Shown: positions 53,621 through 61,796 of the stretch, piece after piece | Numbering within the stretch: the first letter of the stretch is position 1 | How the letters are laid out: every line of letters begins with the position of its first letter | Assembly: GCF_001894785.1 (NCBI RefSeq) | Contig: NZ_BCWW01000017.1 | Location: forward strand, 1-64,000 | Length of the DNA: 64,000 nt | From: Rhodococcoides fascians NBRC 12155 = LMG 3623 | Lineage (GTDB): Bacteria; Actinomycetota; Actinomycetes; Mycobacteriales; Mycobacteriaceae | Direction: 5' to 3' | Made by a program: the position numbers and the translations under genes | The notes under the pieces: generated by a model | What the model was told of the DNA's origin: nothing | The model's input: the letters and a program-made list of their open reading frames with translations, nothing else | Database searches by the model: none

Positions 53621-54777
53621 CGCTGCTCACCGCCGACCGCAACATCGTGGTTTCCCAGAGGGACCTCATCGAGGGTCTGTGCCCGGATTTGGGCACAGAC
53701 GGCAGCCAGTTGTTCTCCGAGCGCGCCGTCCAACCCTGCTGACAAACCCGCCCCTTGGTGGATTGCGACTTTTCTCCCGAACGCAGTCTCACGGGGCAGT
53801 TGGTAGGCCGCGAGCTCGCGGAGGTAGTACTTTTCGATGCCGTCGACGGTCTTCAGCTGAGCGGGGACACTCTGTTGAAGGTGCAGTAGAGCAGGACTCC
53901 AGTACGGGTGGTACATGCGCGGCCCTGGGGTGAATTGGCCGGTCACCATCATTCCTGATGCGCTGGCGTCGTCGATACGTTCGTTCAGATCGCCGGCGAC
54001 TGCGCCCATACCGAAATCGCTTCCGGCGTTGAGCAGATCGCTGCCGAGTCCGGTCACGAGGTCGGCACCACATGCTCGCGCCAACTCGAAGGCCACTGTC
54101 ACCAGCAGATGCACGGTGATGACTTCTGCATCATCGGATTGAGTGTGCTGCATGCACGGGTAGATCGCCGCTGTCGATTCCTGTGCGGTGACGTCGATGA
54201 CGTCGAGCGGCAGACCGACGTGGCGCGCTGTTCGAGAGGCACCGTCGATTTCGTCACCCCAGGGTGTGCGGAGGGTCAGTGCACGGACGTCGGCACCGGC
54301 CCTCCACAAGTAGGAGGCGAGGAGTCCGGAGTCGACACCACCGGAGAGCAGTAAGCGAATGGGACGACCCGACGATGCGATTTCCGTTGCTGCAGTGCGT
54401 AATCCATGGTCGAGCCACCCCATGGCCTGTTCGAGCGAACACCCTGGGACACCGCCCGACGGCGACGATCGGGGGACAGCGCGGTGCACCGACAACTCTC
54501 CGTCGGCGGAGCAGACCAGAGTCGTCCCGGGGCGAAGTGCCGTGGTGGTTCCTGCGCGGTGACCGACACTCGCGGCGGTCGCCGCGAATTGCGCTCCCAC
54601 CGCCCATGTCCGTGCATCATCGGTGCGGGAGAGAAAGACTCGGCATTCGCCGTGCAGCGGCGTCGTGATCATGACTGTTCCGTCGTTGCGGTTCAGAACG
54701 GGGCCGGTATGTCCGCCAACACGGCGGATGCGGCCGCTGTGCGAAAAGACGACCCACCCATGATCGGTTGGGGTCAT
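53617..54777 (-). CDS. attE: Asparagine-synthetase / beta-lactam-synthetase-like protein
   Basis: 386 aa. PP-loop LLLSGGVDSGLLASYL (SGGVDS at 145-150) gives ATP-dependent adenylation of a carboxylate. Asparagine synthetases start with a catalytic Cys2 for glutamine hydrolysis; this one starts MTPTDHG, without Cys, as in beta-lactam synthetase, which closes a ring intramolecularly. Shorter than AsnB (about 500-600). Later EKYYLRELAAYQLPRETAFG matches the Asn-synthase C-terminal domain. The ATG at 54777 overlaps the attD stop. Confidence 0.88.
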   Translation of the reverse strand: MTPTDHGWVVFSHSGRIRRVGGHTGPVLNRNDGTVMITTPLHGECRVFLSRTDDARTWAVGAQFAATAASVGHRAGTTTALRPGTTLVCSADGELSVHRAVPRSSPSGGVPGCSLEQAMGWLDHGLRTAATEIASSGRPIRLLLSGGVDSGLLASYLWRAGADVRALTLRTPWGDEIDGASRTARHVGLPLDVIDVTAQESTAAIYPCMQHTQSDDAEVITVHLLVTVAFELARACGADLVTGLGSDLLNAGSDFGMGAVAGDLNERIDDASASGMMVTGQFTPGPRMYHPYWSPALLHLQQSVPAQLKTVDGIEKYYLRELAAYQLPRETAFGRKVAIHQGAGLSAGLDGALGEQLAAVCAQIRAQTLDEVPLGNHDVAVGGEQR

Positions 54778-55598
54778 GGGTTGTCTCCGACAATTGTGCG
54801 CATCTTCTGTTGGGCCGCATCGCCTGCAGCGAACCCCGCTCGGTGGCCGGCTATTGCTGCAATACGGGCTCGTTCCATGTCGAGCAGCAGATCGTGGTTG
54901 ACGAACGCCTTGGTGCGGGCAAACGGCACCGATTGGTACTCGGCCAGTGCCTGTGCTCGGGTGCATCCTGCAGCGAGCGGGTCACTATGGGCTGCAACGA
55001 GTTCATCGAGGAGGCCGTCGGAGAGTGCGGTGGTACCGAGCCATCGATCGCACCCGATGATCATTCGATTCGCCACGGCAGGCCCTACTCGGCGTTGCAG
55101 GAGCGGAGCTCCGAGTATGCAGGAGATACCCAACTTGAGCTCGGGCATACGGAGGTCCGACGTCGACGTTCCGATGCGCCAGTCGGCGCACAGTGCCAAC
55201 TGAAGACCGATGCCGATGCAGTATTTGTCGATGACTGCCACGGTCGGTTTCGAGATCGACAGAACTGCTCGATACATGTCCACGCAGGCGTCGATCCATC
55301 GGTTGACCTCGGAGCCTCCCGTGAAGTCCTTGACTTCGTTGAAGTCACCGCCGACACCGAAGGATCGACCGTCTCCCCCGTACAGAACCAGCCCCTCGAC
55401 ATCCGGGGTGTCCCCTAGCTGCCAGACCAACTCGGTGATGCCGCGCATCTTGTCTGTGGAGAACGTGTTGTGTCCTTCACCGTCGAATTCGATGATCGCC
55501 AAGGGGCCGTTGCGAACTGCAGTACCGCCATGGGCTTCGGGCGACCTGGGCCGATCGTGGGGCTCGTGGGTGGCGGAGGGTGAGTGCAGTGTTCTCAC
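54774..55598 (-). CDS. attD: Enoyl-CoA hydratase/isomerase-family protein
   Basis: 274 aa. GTG start at 55598 overlaps the attC stop (GTGA). Crotonase fold: GGDGRSFGVGGDFNEVKDF (first oxyanion loop), then VIDKYCIGIGLQLALCADWR (second glycine of the oxyanion hole). It stabilises an enolate, so the substrate may be a CoA or other thioester, or a decarboxylation step. Substrate unknown. Confidence 0.85.
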   Translation of the reverse strand: MRTLHSPSATHEPHDRPRSPEAHGGTAVRNGPLAIIEFDGEGHNTFSTDKMRGITELVWQLGDTPDVEGLVLYGGDGRSFGVGGDFNEVKDFTGGSEVNRWIDACVDMYRAVLSISKPTVAVIDKYCIGIGLQLALCADWRIGTSTSDLRMPELKLGISCILGAPLLQRRVGPAVANRMIIGCDRWLGTTALSDGLLDELVAAHSDPLAAGCTRAQALAEYQSVPFARTKAFVNHDLLLDMERARIAAIAGHRAGFAAGDAAQQKMRTIVGDNP

Positions 55599-56173
55599 GC
55601 TTCGACCAGCTCCCCACGCTTTCGGCGGTCTGCGTCGAGGGCGCGGCGTGTGTAGAGACGTTGTCCCCATTGTTCGCTGTGATCGGCGCTGATAGCGGTG
55701 CCGTTGCATATTGTGGTGACGATTCGATGGAATTGAGCCAGTGCGGCGGCGGCGGTGCGTTCGCTCAAGCTCGTCTCGGATTCGCCTGGGACGATGTCGA
55801 ATCGGTCGACTGCGATGATCGGACCGCCATCTACCTTCGGGGTGATGATGTGGCAGGTGGCCCCGAATTGCGTCTGGTTGTCGTCGATCGCGTAGCGATA
55901 TCCGCCGATCCCTCGGTAGTTCGGGGTCGCCGGGTGGAAGTTCACGGCCAGTTCCCGCACTCGATCGAGTGTGGCCTCGGACAGGATGAAGTCCGATTTG
56001 AAGGACAGAAGCAGGTCGCACCCGTGCCACTGATCGAACGATCGAGTTACTGGATCGCCGTAGTCCCAGGCAAACCAGTCGACGTCGGCGAATCTGCGGC
56101 GGAGAAAGTCGTGGGCGAGTTCGCCCCACCGTGATCCGTCGGAGATGAGCAGAACAGAGCGGGTGTCTTTCAT
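55595..56173 (-). CDS. attC: Formyltransferase-like protein (short)
   Basis: 192 aa; only the N-terminal catalytic domain of methionyl-tRNA formyltransferase-like enzymes. The motif VNFHPATPNYRGIGGYRYA holds the N-x-H of the active site; the C-terminal OB domain of Fmt is missing, as in small-molecule formyltransferases. It would add a formyl group from formyl-tetrahydrofolate to an amine. Start overlaps attB by ATGA. Confidence 0.87.
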   Translation of the reverse strand: MKDTRSVLLISDGSRWGELAHDFLRRRFADVDWFAWDYGDPVTRSFDQWHGCDLLLSFKSDFILSEATLDRVRELAVNFHPATPNYRGIGGYRYAIDDNQTQFGATCHIITPKVDGGPIIAVDRFDIVPGESETSLSERTAAAALAQFHRIVTTICNGTAISADHSEQWGQRLYTRRALDADRRKRGELVEA

Positions 56174-57357
56174 CGAGTGACAACTCCTTCGGTGAGTGGG
56201 AGAGCCCAGCAGTACGCGAATCCGGCACCTGCTTCGTGTAGAAAGGTGTCTGCCTCTTCGTAATCGGCCAGAGCCGAGCTGTATCGGCCGTATTTCGGGG
56301 ACGTCCGGCCGATGCATCGAGCGGAGCCCTTGTACAGCTCGACGGTCACTGTGCCCGTCACGCGGTGAGCCAGACGGGCGCAGTAAGCATCGAGTGCTGC
56401 ACGCAGATCGGTGAACCAGTAGCCGTAGTAGACCAACTCTGCGTACTGGTCGGCGATGGACCGCTTGTGGTGGAGCGTCTCTCGGTCCAGTACGAGTGCT
56501 TCGAGATCGGTTCGTGCAGCGAGAAGAACTGTTGCAGCGGGTGCTTCGTAGATTCCGCGGCTCTTGAATCCGACGATGCGGCTCTCGAGAATTTCGGTAC
56601 GCCCGATACCGTTCGCGGCCGCTGTGTCCCCGAGTTCGCTGACCAGGTCGATCAGGTCGAGCTTGCGGCCGTCGAGAGCGACGGGGATGCCTGCTTCGAA
56701 CTCGATCGTGATCGTTGTTGGACGATCCGGTGCCTGCACCGGCGCGGTCGTGATCTGCCATGCATCGGGCGGTGGAGCGTGGTCGATGAGGTCGAGATCC
56801 CCGCACTCGATGCTGGTGCCCCAGATATTGGTGTCGATGCTGTACGGCGTCGTCTTGCTGACACCCACATCGATACCGTGACGATCGGCGTAGGCAATTT
56901 CGCTACCGCGGGAGGTCATTTCCCAATCGATGACAGGTGCGAGGATGTCGAGCTCGGGAGCCAACGCCCGCACGGAGGTGTAGAACCGGACCTGATCGTT
57001 TCCCTTGCCCGTGGCACCGTGAGCGACTGCGGATGCACCGCGTTCGCGAGCGATGCTGACCAGCCGCTCGGCGATCAACGGTCGAGACAACGGTGCAGCC
57101 AGAAGATATTTTCCCTCGTATGCAGCGCCGGCGGCGAGAGCCGGGATTGCATAGTCGTGGAGGAACAGGTCTCGGACGTCTTCGACGATAACTTCCGACG
57201 CGCCGGCCGCGGTTGCGCGCTTCGAGACGGCCTCGAGGTCCTCGATTTGGCCGAGGTTCGCGCAGTACGCGATGACCTCGGTCTGATAGCGCTCTTTGAG
57301 CCAGTGCACGGCAACGGATGTGTCCAATCCGCCGGAATATGCCAGGACGATGCTCAT
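56170..57357 (-). CDS. attB: Argininosuccinate synthase
   Basis: 395 aa, close to ArgG length. N-terminal PP-loop LAYSGGLDTSVAVHWL (SGGLDTS), later GATGKGNDQVRFY and YADRHGIDV. Condenses citrulline (or an analogue) with aspartate using ATP. A plasmid copy next to argininosuccinate lyase and an ArgJ homologue means a pathway parallel to arginine synthesis, probably with a modified substrate. Start overlaps the attA stop by ATGA. Confidence 0.93.
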   Translation of the reverse strand: MSIVLAYSGGLDTSVAVHWLKERYQTEVIAYCANLGQIEDLEAVSKRATAAGASEVIVEDVRDLFLHDYAIPALAAGAAYEGKYLLAAPLSRPLIAERLVSIARERGASAVAHGATGKGNDQVRFYTSVRALAPELDILAPVIDWEMTSRGSEIAYADRHGIDVGVSKTTPYSIDTNIWGTSIECGDLDLIDHAPPPDAWQITTAPVQAPDRPTTITIEFEAGIPVALDGRKLDLIDLVSELGDTAAANGIGRTEILESRIVGFKSRGIYEAPAATVLLAARTDLEALVLDRETLHHKRSIADQYAELVYYGYWFTDLRAALDAYCARLAHRVTGTVTVELYKGSARCIGRTSPKYGRYSSALADYEEADTFLHEAGAGFAYCWALPLTEGVVTR

Positions 57358-58871
57358 ACCCCGACCTCCATCGCGAGTTCGGGCACGCTCACGCCGCCGA
57401 CGACGGATCGCGCTGCTCGTAGGCATTCCGCCTTCGCCTCCCAGAGGCGGGTTCTGGCTTGCCGGATTTCGGCGAGTCTGTCGGTCACGTCGGCCAGGCC
57501 TTGCTCCTGCTGTTCGGAGACCCGCGTCGGTCCGGTGGATCCGGCAGAGATGTAGCTGCGCAGTGTGTGGAGCGGATCGCATATCTGCTTCATGTCGACC
57601 TCACTGATGTCGATGTCGTGTTCCTCGCGGAGGAAAGTGGTGGTGAACGCGACGTTGCGCAGGGTGTGACCGGCTGCGAGGGCGGCGTTGACGAGGTCAC
57701 CGGTGATGCGGTGGGCTGTGCGGAAAGGAACGTCGAACCGAGAGACCAAGATGTTGGCGATCTCTGTCGCGGTCGAGAAGTTGTCCCAGCACAGGGCTCT
57801 GCCGCGAGCACCGTCGAACGCGGTGTGCAGGTTCTGGCGTCGGCACAGGCGAATGGTGTCGAGGTACGTATCGAGGGCGCCCCAGTAAACCGGTTTGTCC
57901 TCCTGCAGGTCGCAGCTGTACCCGAGACCGACCGACTTCTCCATCACCAGCAGTTGCACCAGCGCACCCACCGCGCGACCGGACTTCCCTCGCGCCAGTT
58001 CTGCAACCACCGGATTCTTCTTCTGCGGCATGATCGAGCTACCGGTCGCGAACGAATCGTGCACTTCGGCGAGAGCGTATTCGTTCGAGCTCCAGGTGAC
58101 GATCTCTTCCTGCATGCGAGATAGATTCACAGCACCGCTGGCAGCTGCGCCCGCTACTTCGACTGTCCAGTCCCTCGTCGACGTCGCATCGAGCGCATTG
58201 ACCATCGGTGCATCGAACCCGAGAAGCCGGGAGGTGTAATCGCGGTCCAGGGCGAATGTAGTTCCGGCGAGCGCACACGCGCCGAGCGGATTGATGTTGA
58301 TGCGCTTCCAGGCATCCATCAGTCGGGAGGCATCACGCAGCAAGGCCTGTGCGTGCGCAGCCTTCCAAAATGCTACCGAAATCGGTTGCGCTGCCTGCGA
58401 ATGCGTGTAGCCGGGTAGAACTGCTTCTCGTTCCGACTCGGGGCACCCGAGCAGATCCTGCACGAACATGAGCAGTTCTTCGCTGGCATCGAGCAGCCAC
58501 TCGCGGGTGACCATGCGTGCGTCGGTCTGCACCTGATCGTTTCGGGACCGTGCGGTGTGCATGCGGCCGCCGACGGGTCCGATCCGTTCGATGAGCATGA
58601 ATTCGGTGTTGAGGTGCACATCTTCTTGTCGGACGTCGAGCTGCAATCCACCGTCGGCTCGGCTGCTCTCCATGTCGAGCAGCCCAGCGAGAAGCGCTTT
58701 GGTGTCGGGTTCGGTGTTGATTCCCGCGCGACCGAGCATCAGAACATGAGCGATGTTCTGCCACAGGTCGTGTTCGAGCATTCTGCTGTCTACCGATGCT
58801 GTCTCTGTGTAGCGAAGTACATCGTCGGTGATATCGGTGGAGAATCTTCCACCCCAGAGCTTTTCGCTCAT
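57354..58871 (-). CDS. attA: Argininosuccinate lyase
   Basis: 505 aa; the fumarase/lyase signature GSSIMPQKKNPVVAE is intact (catalytic Ser in the flexible loop), as is the RSRNDQVQTD segment. Cleaves argininosuccinate or an analogue to fumarate and an arginine-type product. First gene of the eight-gene att operon; all following genes overlap or are close. ArgH is usually about 460-480 aa; this one is longer by a C-terminal tail of about 30. Confidence 0.93.
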   Translation of the reverse strand: MSEKLWGGRFSTDITDDVLRYTETASVDSRMLEHDLWQNIAHVLMLGRAGINTEPDTKALLAGLLDMESSRADGGLQLDVRQEDVHLNTEFMLIERIGPVGGRMHTARSRNDQVQTDARMVTREWLLDASEELLMFVQDLLGCPESEREAVLPGYTHSQAAQPISVAFWKAAHAQALLRDASRLMDAWKRININPLGACALAGTTFALDRDYTSRLLGFDAPMVNALDATSTRDWTVEVAGAAASGAVNLSRMQEEIVTWSSNEYALAEVHDSFATGSSIMPQKKNPVVAELARGKSGRAVGALVQLLVMEKSVGLGYSCDLQEDKPVYWGALDTYLDTIRLCRRQNLHTAFDGARGRALCWDNFSTATEIANILVSRFDVPFRTAHRITGDLVNAALAAGHTLRNVAFTTTFLREEHDIDISEVDMKQICDPLHTLRSYISAGSTGPTRVSEQQEQGLADVTDRLAEIRQARTRLWEAKAECLRAARSVVGGVSVPELAMEVGV

Positions 58872-58965
58872 TGATCGGTACCCCTCTGTGTGCGTGATGG
58901 TTCGGTTTCGGTACAGGAAAGTTCGGGTTAGGGCACGGCAAAGCCAAGACCTGGCGGGATTGGAC

Positions 58966-58988
58966 GGCCCGGGGCGCGGACCCGGGCC
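58966..58988 (-). terminator. G/C-rich 8-bp hairpin before attA
   Basis: Arms GGCCCGGG and CCCGGGCC with a 7-nt loop, about 95 bp upstream of the attA start and between attX and attA (same strand). No U-run follows on the minus strand, so a strength-only terminator or an attenuator for the att operon are both possible. Confidence 0.4.
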
Positions 58989-59075
58989 AAGGCGTCGTTA
59001 CACAATCAAGTCAGGTCGGGCTCGGGTCGAGTAGTTGAAAGAGCGAAGGGAGAAGGGCTCGGACGGCGGGGGTGT

Positions 59076-59699
59076 TTACTCGAAGGCCAGCCGGACGCCG
59101 AATCCCACCAGAACAACACCCAGTCCACGCTCGAGCCACGCCCCCAAGCGGCCCTTCTCCAAGAACCGGCGAGCGGACGAGGCAAGAAGTGCGTACGAGG
59201 ACAGACATATCAGCGCCACCACGAACTCGATCGACATGAGCAGCATGGACCAAACGAAAACGTTCCCGTCGCGCGGAATGAACTGCGGCAGCACCGCCAG
59301 GTAGAACGCACCCATTTTCGGATTCAACAGGTCCGCGACGAAACCGGTCATGAACGCTCGCGACCACTTCGGCTGGTGCGCGTTGTAAGTCGCGGCATCG
59401 ACGTCGGTGAAGCTGCCCTTGCGCTGCCAGATACTCTGAATTCCTAGAAACACCAGGTAGGCGGCACCTGCGATACGTACCGCGTCGAATGCCCCGGGGA
59501 CGCTGGTGAGCAAGGACGCCAACCCCACGGCCGCAGCGATGCCCCAGGCCATCGACCCCGTCGCCGCACCCAAAGCTACGGCGATGCCGTGACGCACACC
59601 GCCGGTAAGCGAGTGCTTGACCGCCAACATGACGTCAGGACCTGGGATTATTCCGAAGACGATAGCGACGGGGAGATAGGCCAGAACGGGGTTGTTCAC
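59076..59699 (-). CDS. attX: LysE/RhtB-type amino-acid exporter
   Basis: 207 aa. GTG start at 59699; residues match LysE: IIPGPDVMLAVKHSLTGG (the G-P-D/N-x-x loop) and six hydrophobic segments, including FMTGFVADLLNPKMGAFYLA. Exports small amino-acid-like compounds, likely the att product. Divergent from attR across 75 bp, like lysE-lysG. Confidence 0.9.
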   Translation of the reverse strand: MNNPVLAYLPVAIVFGIIPGPDVMLAVKHSLTGGVRHGIAVALGAATGSMAWGIAAAVGLASLLTSVPGAFDAVRIAGAAYLVFLGIQSIWQRKGSFTDVDAATYNAHQPKWSRAFMTGFVADLLNPKMGAFYLAVLPQFIPRDGNVFVWSMLLMSIEFVVALICLSSYALLASSARRFLEKGRLGAWLERGLGVVLVGFGVRLAFE

Positions 59700-59774
59700 G
59701 GCAAGAACGGTACGACCGCTCCAGCATCGATGCACGTTTCCTAAGTATCGCTGATCTAGGTTTAGTATTTGTGG

Positions 59775-60737
59775 ATGTACAACCACGATCAGCTCGCCAC
59801 ACTTGCCGCGATCTGCGATTCAGGGTCGTTCGAGGGAGCTGCAACGGCGTTGCACATCTCGTCTTCTGCAGTCAGCCAACGCATTACCGCGCTCGAACGA
59901 GCGTCGGGGGCCGCGCTGCTACAGCGAACCAGGCCGGTACTACCCACCAGAAACGGGCAAGCCCTGCTCCGACTCGCGCGGCAGATCGAAGTCCTCACCG
60001 TCGACGCCGACGCTGAGCTACGCGGCGGCTCAACGACAACGAATACTGCTGCACCGCTGCGCTTTTCACTTGCTATCAATGCCGATTCGGTCTCGACGTG
60101 GTTCCAACCGGTGATGAAAGCGATAGCCGTCGACCGACGGATACTGCTGGACCTCCACATCGAAGATCAGGACCATACAGACGCTCTACTGCGTCAAGGC
60201 GCGGTCATGGCCGCCGTGACGACCTCACGCACCGCAGCACCTGGCTGTACGGTCGAACCGCTCGGAGCCATGGTCTATTGGCCCGCGTGCGCACCCTCAC
60301 TCATTCGCGACGCCGACTCCGACGGTTGCGATCCCAGCCGCCTCCCGATGCTGCGATTCGACAAAAAGGACGACCTGCAACACGCCTATCTACGCAAGAT
60401 CAAGGCGCACCGTGAGCCCCCGATCCACTACCTCCCATCGAACCGCGAATTCCTGACTGCAGCTCGACTCGGACTCGGGTGGGGCGTGCTACCGGAAGGA
60501 CAAATCGCACGCGACCTCGCCGACGGGACACTCGTTCACCTCGACCCCGACCACAACGTCACCATTCCCCTGTATTGGCAACGATGGCACCTGCCATCCG
60601 AAACCCTCGACAGAATCACAGGCTGGGTACGCGATGCTGCACATAACGCATTGATCGACACACCCAAAGAACGAAAAACAGCGAACCGTCCCCCAGGTCA
60701 TGCGGTGACCGGCGCGGCAACACCGGAACCTGCGTGA
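59775..60737 (+). CDS. attR: LysR-family regulator (LysG/ArgP type)
   Basis: 320 aa. N-terminal HTH: TLAAICDSGSFEGAATALHI then SSSAVSQRITALERASGAAL (residues 7-47), typical LysG/ArgP. The ATG at 59775 is preferred over an in-frame TTG at 59769. Regulates the divergent exporter and probably the att operon; the shared 75-bp region has a T-N11-A-type CCTA...TAGG dyad (59740-59760). Attributed by position to the att regulator of R. fascians. Confidence 0.9.
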   Translation: MYNHDQLATLAAICDSGSFEGAATALHISSSAVSQRITALERASGAALLQRTRPVLPTRNGQALLRLARQIEVLTVDADAELRGGSTTTNTAAPLRFSLAINADSVSTWFQPVMKAIAVDRRILLDLHIEDQDHTDALLRQGAVMAAVTTSRTAAPGCTVEPLGAMVYWPACAPSLIRDADSDGCDPSRLPMLRFDKKDDLQHAYLRKIKAHREPPIHYLPSNREFLTAARLGLGWGVLPEGQIARDLADGTLVHLDPDHNVTIPLYWQRWHLPSETLDRITGWVRDAAHNALIDTPKERKTANRPPGHAVTGAATPEPA

Positions 60738-61059
60738 GTCCGGCGGTCATCGGTCCAGCTGTGACGGCTAATTGCACACCCTGATTGGACCAAAGTTGCG
60801 GCGATGCACGCCGGTCGCATGGTCCGCCGCCGGGTGCGCGCCTAAGGTCGCCGATCGCTGACCGAGCATACGACGCGGGGCGTTGAGCCTCGACCGAATG
60901 CTCCACCACGCATCGAAGTATCGATCGGCGCGGATCCCATAGTGTACGAAAAGCAGTGATTGCTGGCAGCACAACTGAAAAACGTCAAAACAGCTACTGC
61001 TGCAGCTTTTTTCAGACTGGGAGTACGCACGGCCTGCGGCGGCGCGGGTCTCTGTTCCG
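60738..61059. other. 322-bp gap between attR and tetR
   Basis: No supported gene. The minus strand has a GTG frame (61030-60842) starting like a signal sequence (RTPSLKKAAAVAVLTFFSC) but it then loses any pattern; I do not call it. A GCTGCAGC palindrome followed by six T lies at about 60998-61012 and could end transcription from attR. Confidence 0.5.
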
Positions 61060-61698
61060 TCAGGGTGAGGCGAGTGCCTCGGACAGGTAACGAATCAGTG
61101 CCGCCTTGAGCTCGGTCACGAGCTGGTCCTTCTTGTTAGTTTTTTCTGCGGCGATGACGGGCATCATTCCGCGGGTGATCTGCAAGGCCACCAGCGCGTG
61201 GAGGTCGATGCGTTCGCTGGACAGGGTCGGTGCGAGTGCGGCCAAGGTCTGGGCGACCCTCTGGGAGAGTTCGCTCTGCAATGGTACGACTGCGGTATAC
61301 AGGGCAGGCTGGGTATCTGCTCGCGAGAACAGTTGCAGGAAAGCCGGATTGGCCGCATTGAAGGCGACCATATTGTCGACGGCCCGGTCGATGAACTGCG
61401 GTAGAGATTCCACGAAGCCGTCCGGTCGCGGATCGACCGCGGCCGATTGGGCGTCGGTCAACTCCACGACGTAGCGTTCCGCCAATGCTGCGGCGATGTC
61501 TTCCTTGTTTCTGAAGAACTGGTACAGCGAACCCGGTGACATGCCCGATTTGCTGGCGATAGCGTTCGTGGTCGCTGCGTCGAACCCGACTTCTCCGAAC
61601 AACTCCTCCGCACCGTCGAGGATCGCAGCGATGCGCTTGAGTCCGCGATCCTGACGCTTGGGTGCAGGAGAGGTAGTTGGCGTCGAGGTATTCGGCAT
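61060..61698 (-). CDS. TetR-family repressor
   Basis: 212 aa. The ATG at 61698 (MPNTSTPTT) is chosen since the HTH starts near residue 25: RIAAILDGAEELFGEVGFDA then TTNAIASKSGMSPGSLYQFF (residues 43-62) and FRNKEDI. The rest is the ligand domain. Divergent from the MMPL transporter gene with two palindromic operators between them, so it is very likely its repressor, and probably also autoregulated. Confidence 0.92.
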   Translation of the reverse strand: MPNTSTPTTSPAPKRQDRGLKRIAAILDGAEELFGEVGFDAATTNAIASKSGMSPGSLYQFFRNKEDIAAALAERYVVELTDAQSAAVDPRPDGFVESLPQFIDRAVDNMVAFNAANPAFLQLFSRADTQPALYTAVVPLQSELSQRVAQTLAALAPTLSSERIDLHALVALQITRGMMPVIAAEKTNKKDQLVTELKAALIRYLSEALASP

Positions 61699-61726
61699 GT
61701 GAACTCCAGGCTTTCCGGTAGACAAG

Positions 61727-61742
61727 ACGAGCTTTCGCTCGT
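61727..61742. promoter_or_regulatory. TetR operator 1
   Basis: Perfect palindrome ACGAGC-N4-GCTCGT (spacer TTTC). With the copy at 61756-61771 it forms two tandem sites, centres 29 bp apart, in the tetR-mmpL intergenic region. Confidence 0.85.
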
Positions 61743-61755
61743 ATTCTCGCAAATC

Positions 61756-61771
61756 ACGAGCAATCGCTCGT
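61756..61771. promoter_or_regulatory. TetR operator 2
   Basis: Same ACGAGC-N4-GCTCGT palindrome (spacer AATC), followed by TAT as in the first copy. It ends 25 bp before the MMPL start codon, so binding would block both divergent promoters. Confidence 0.85.
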
Positions 61772-61796
61772 ATCCACGGTAGCAGGGGGACCCGCG

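Noticed and set aside
60842..61030. GTG-started frame with a signal-like N terminus (RTPSLKKAAAVAVLTFF)
   Set aside because: Only 62 codons, no ribosome site seen and no pattern after the hydrophobic stretch.
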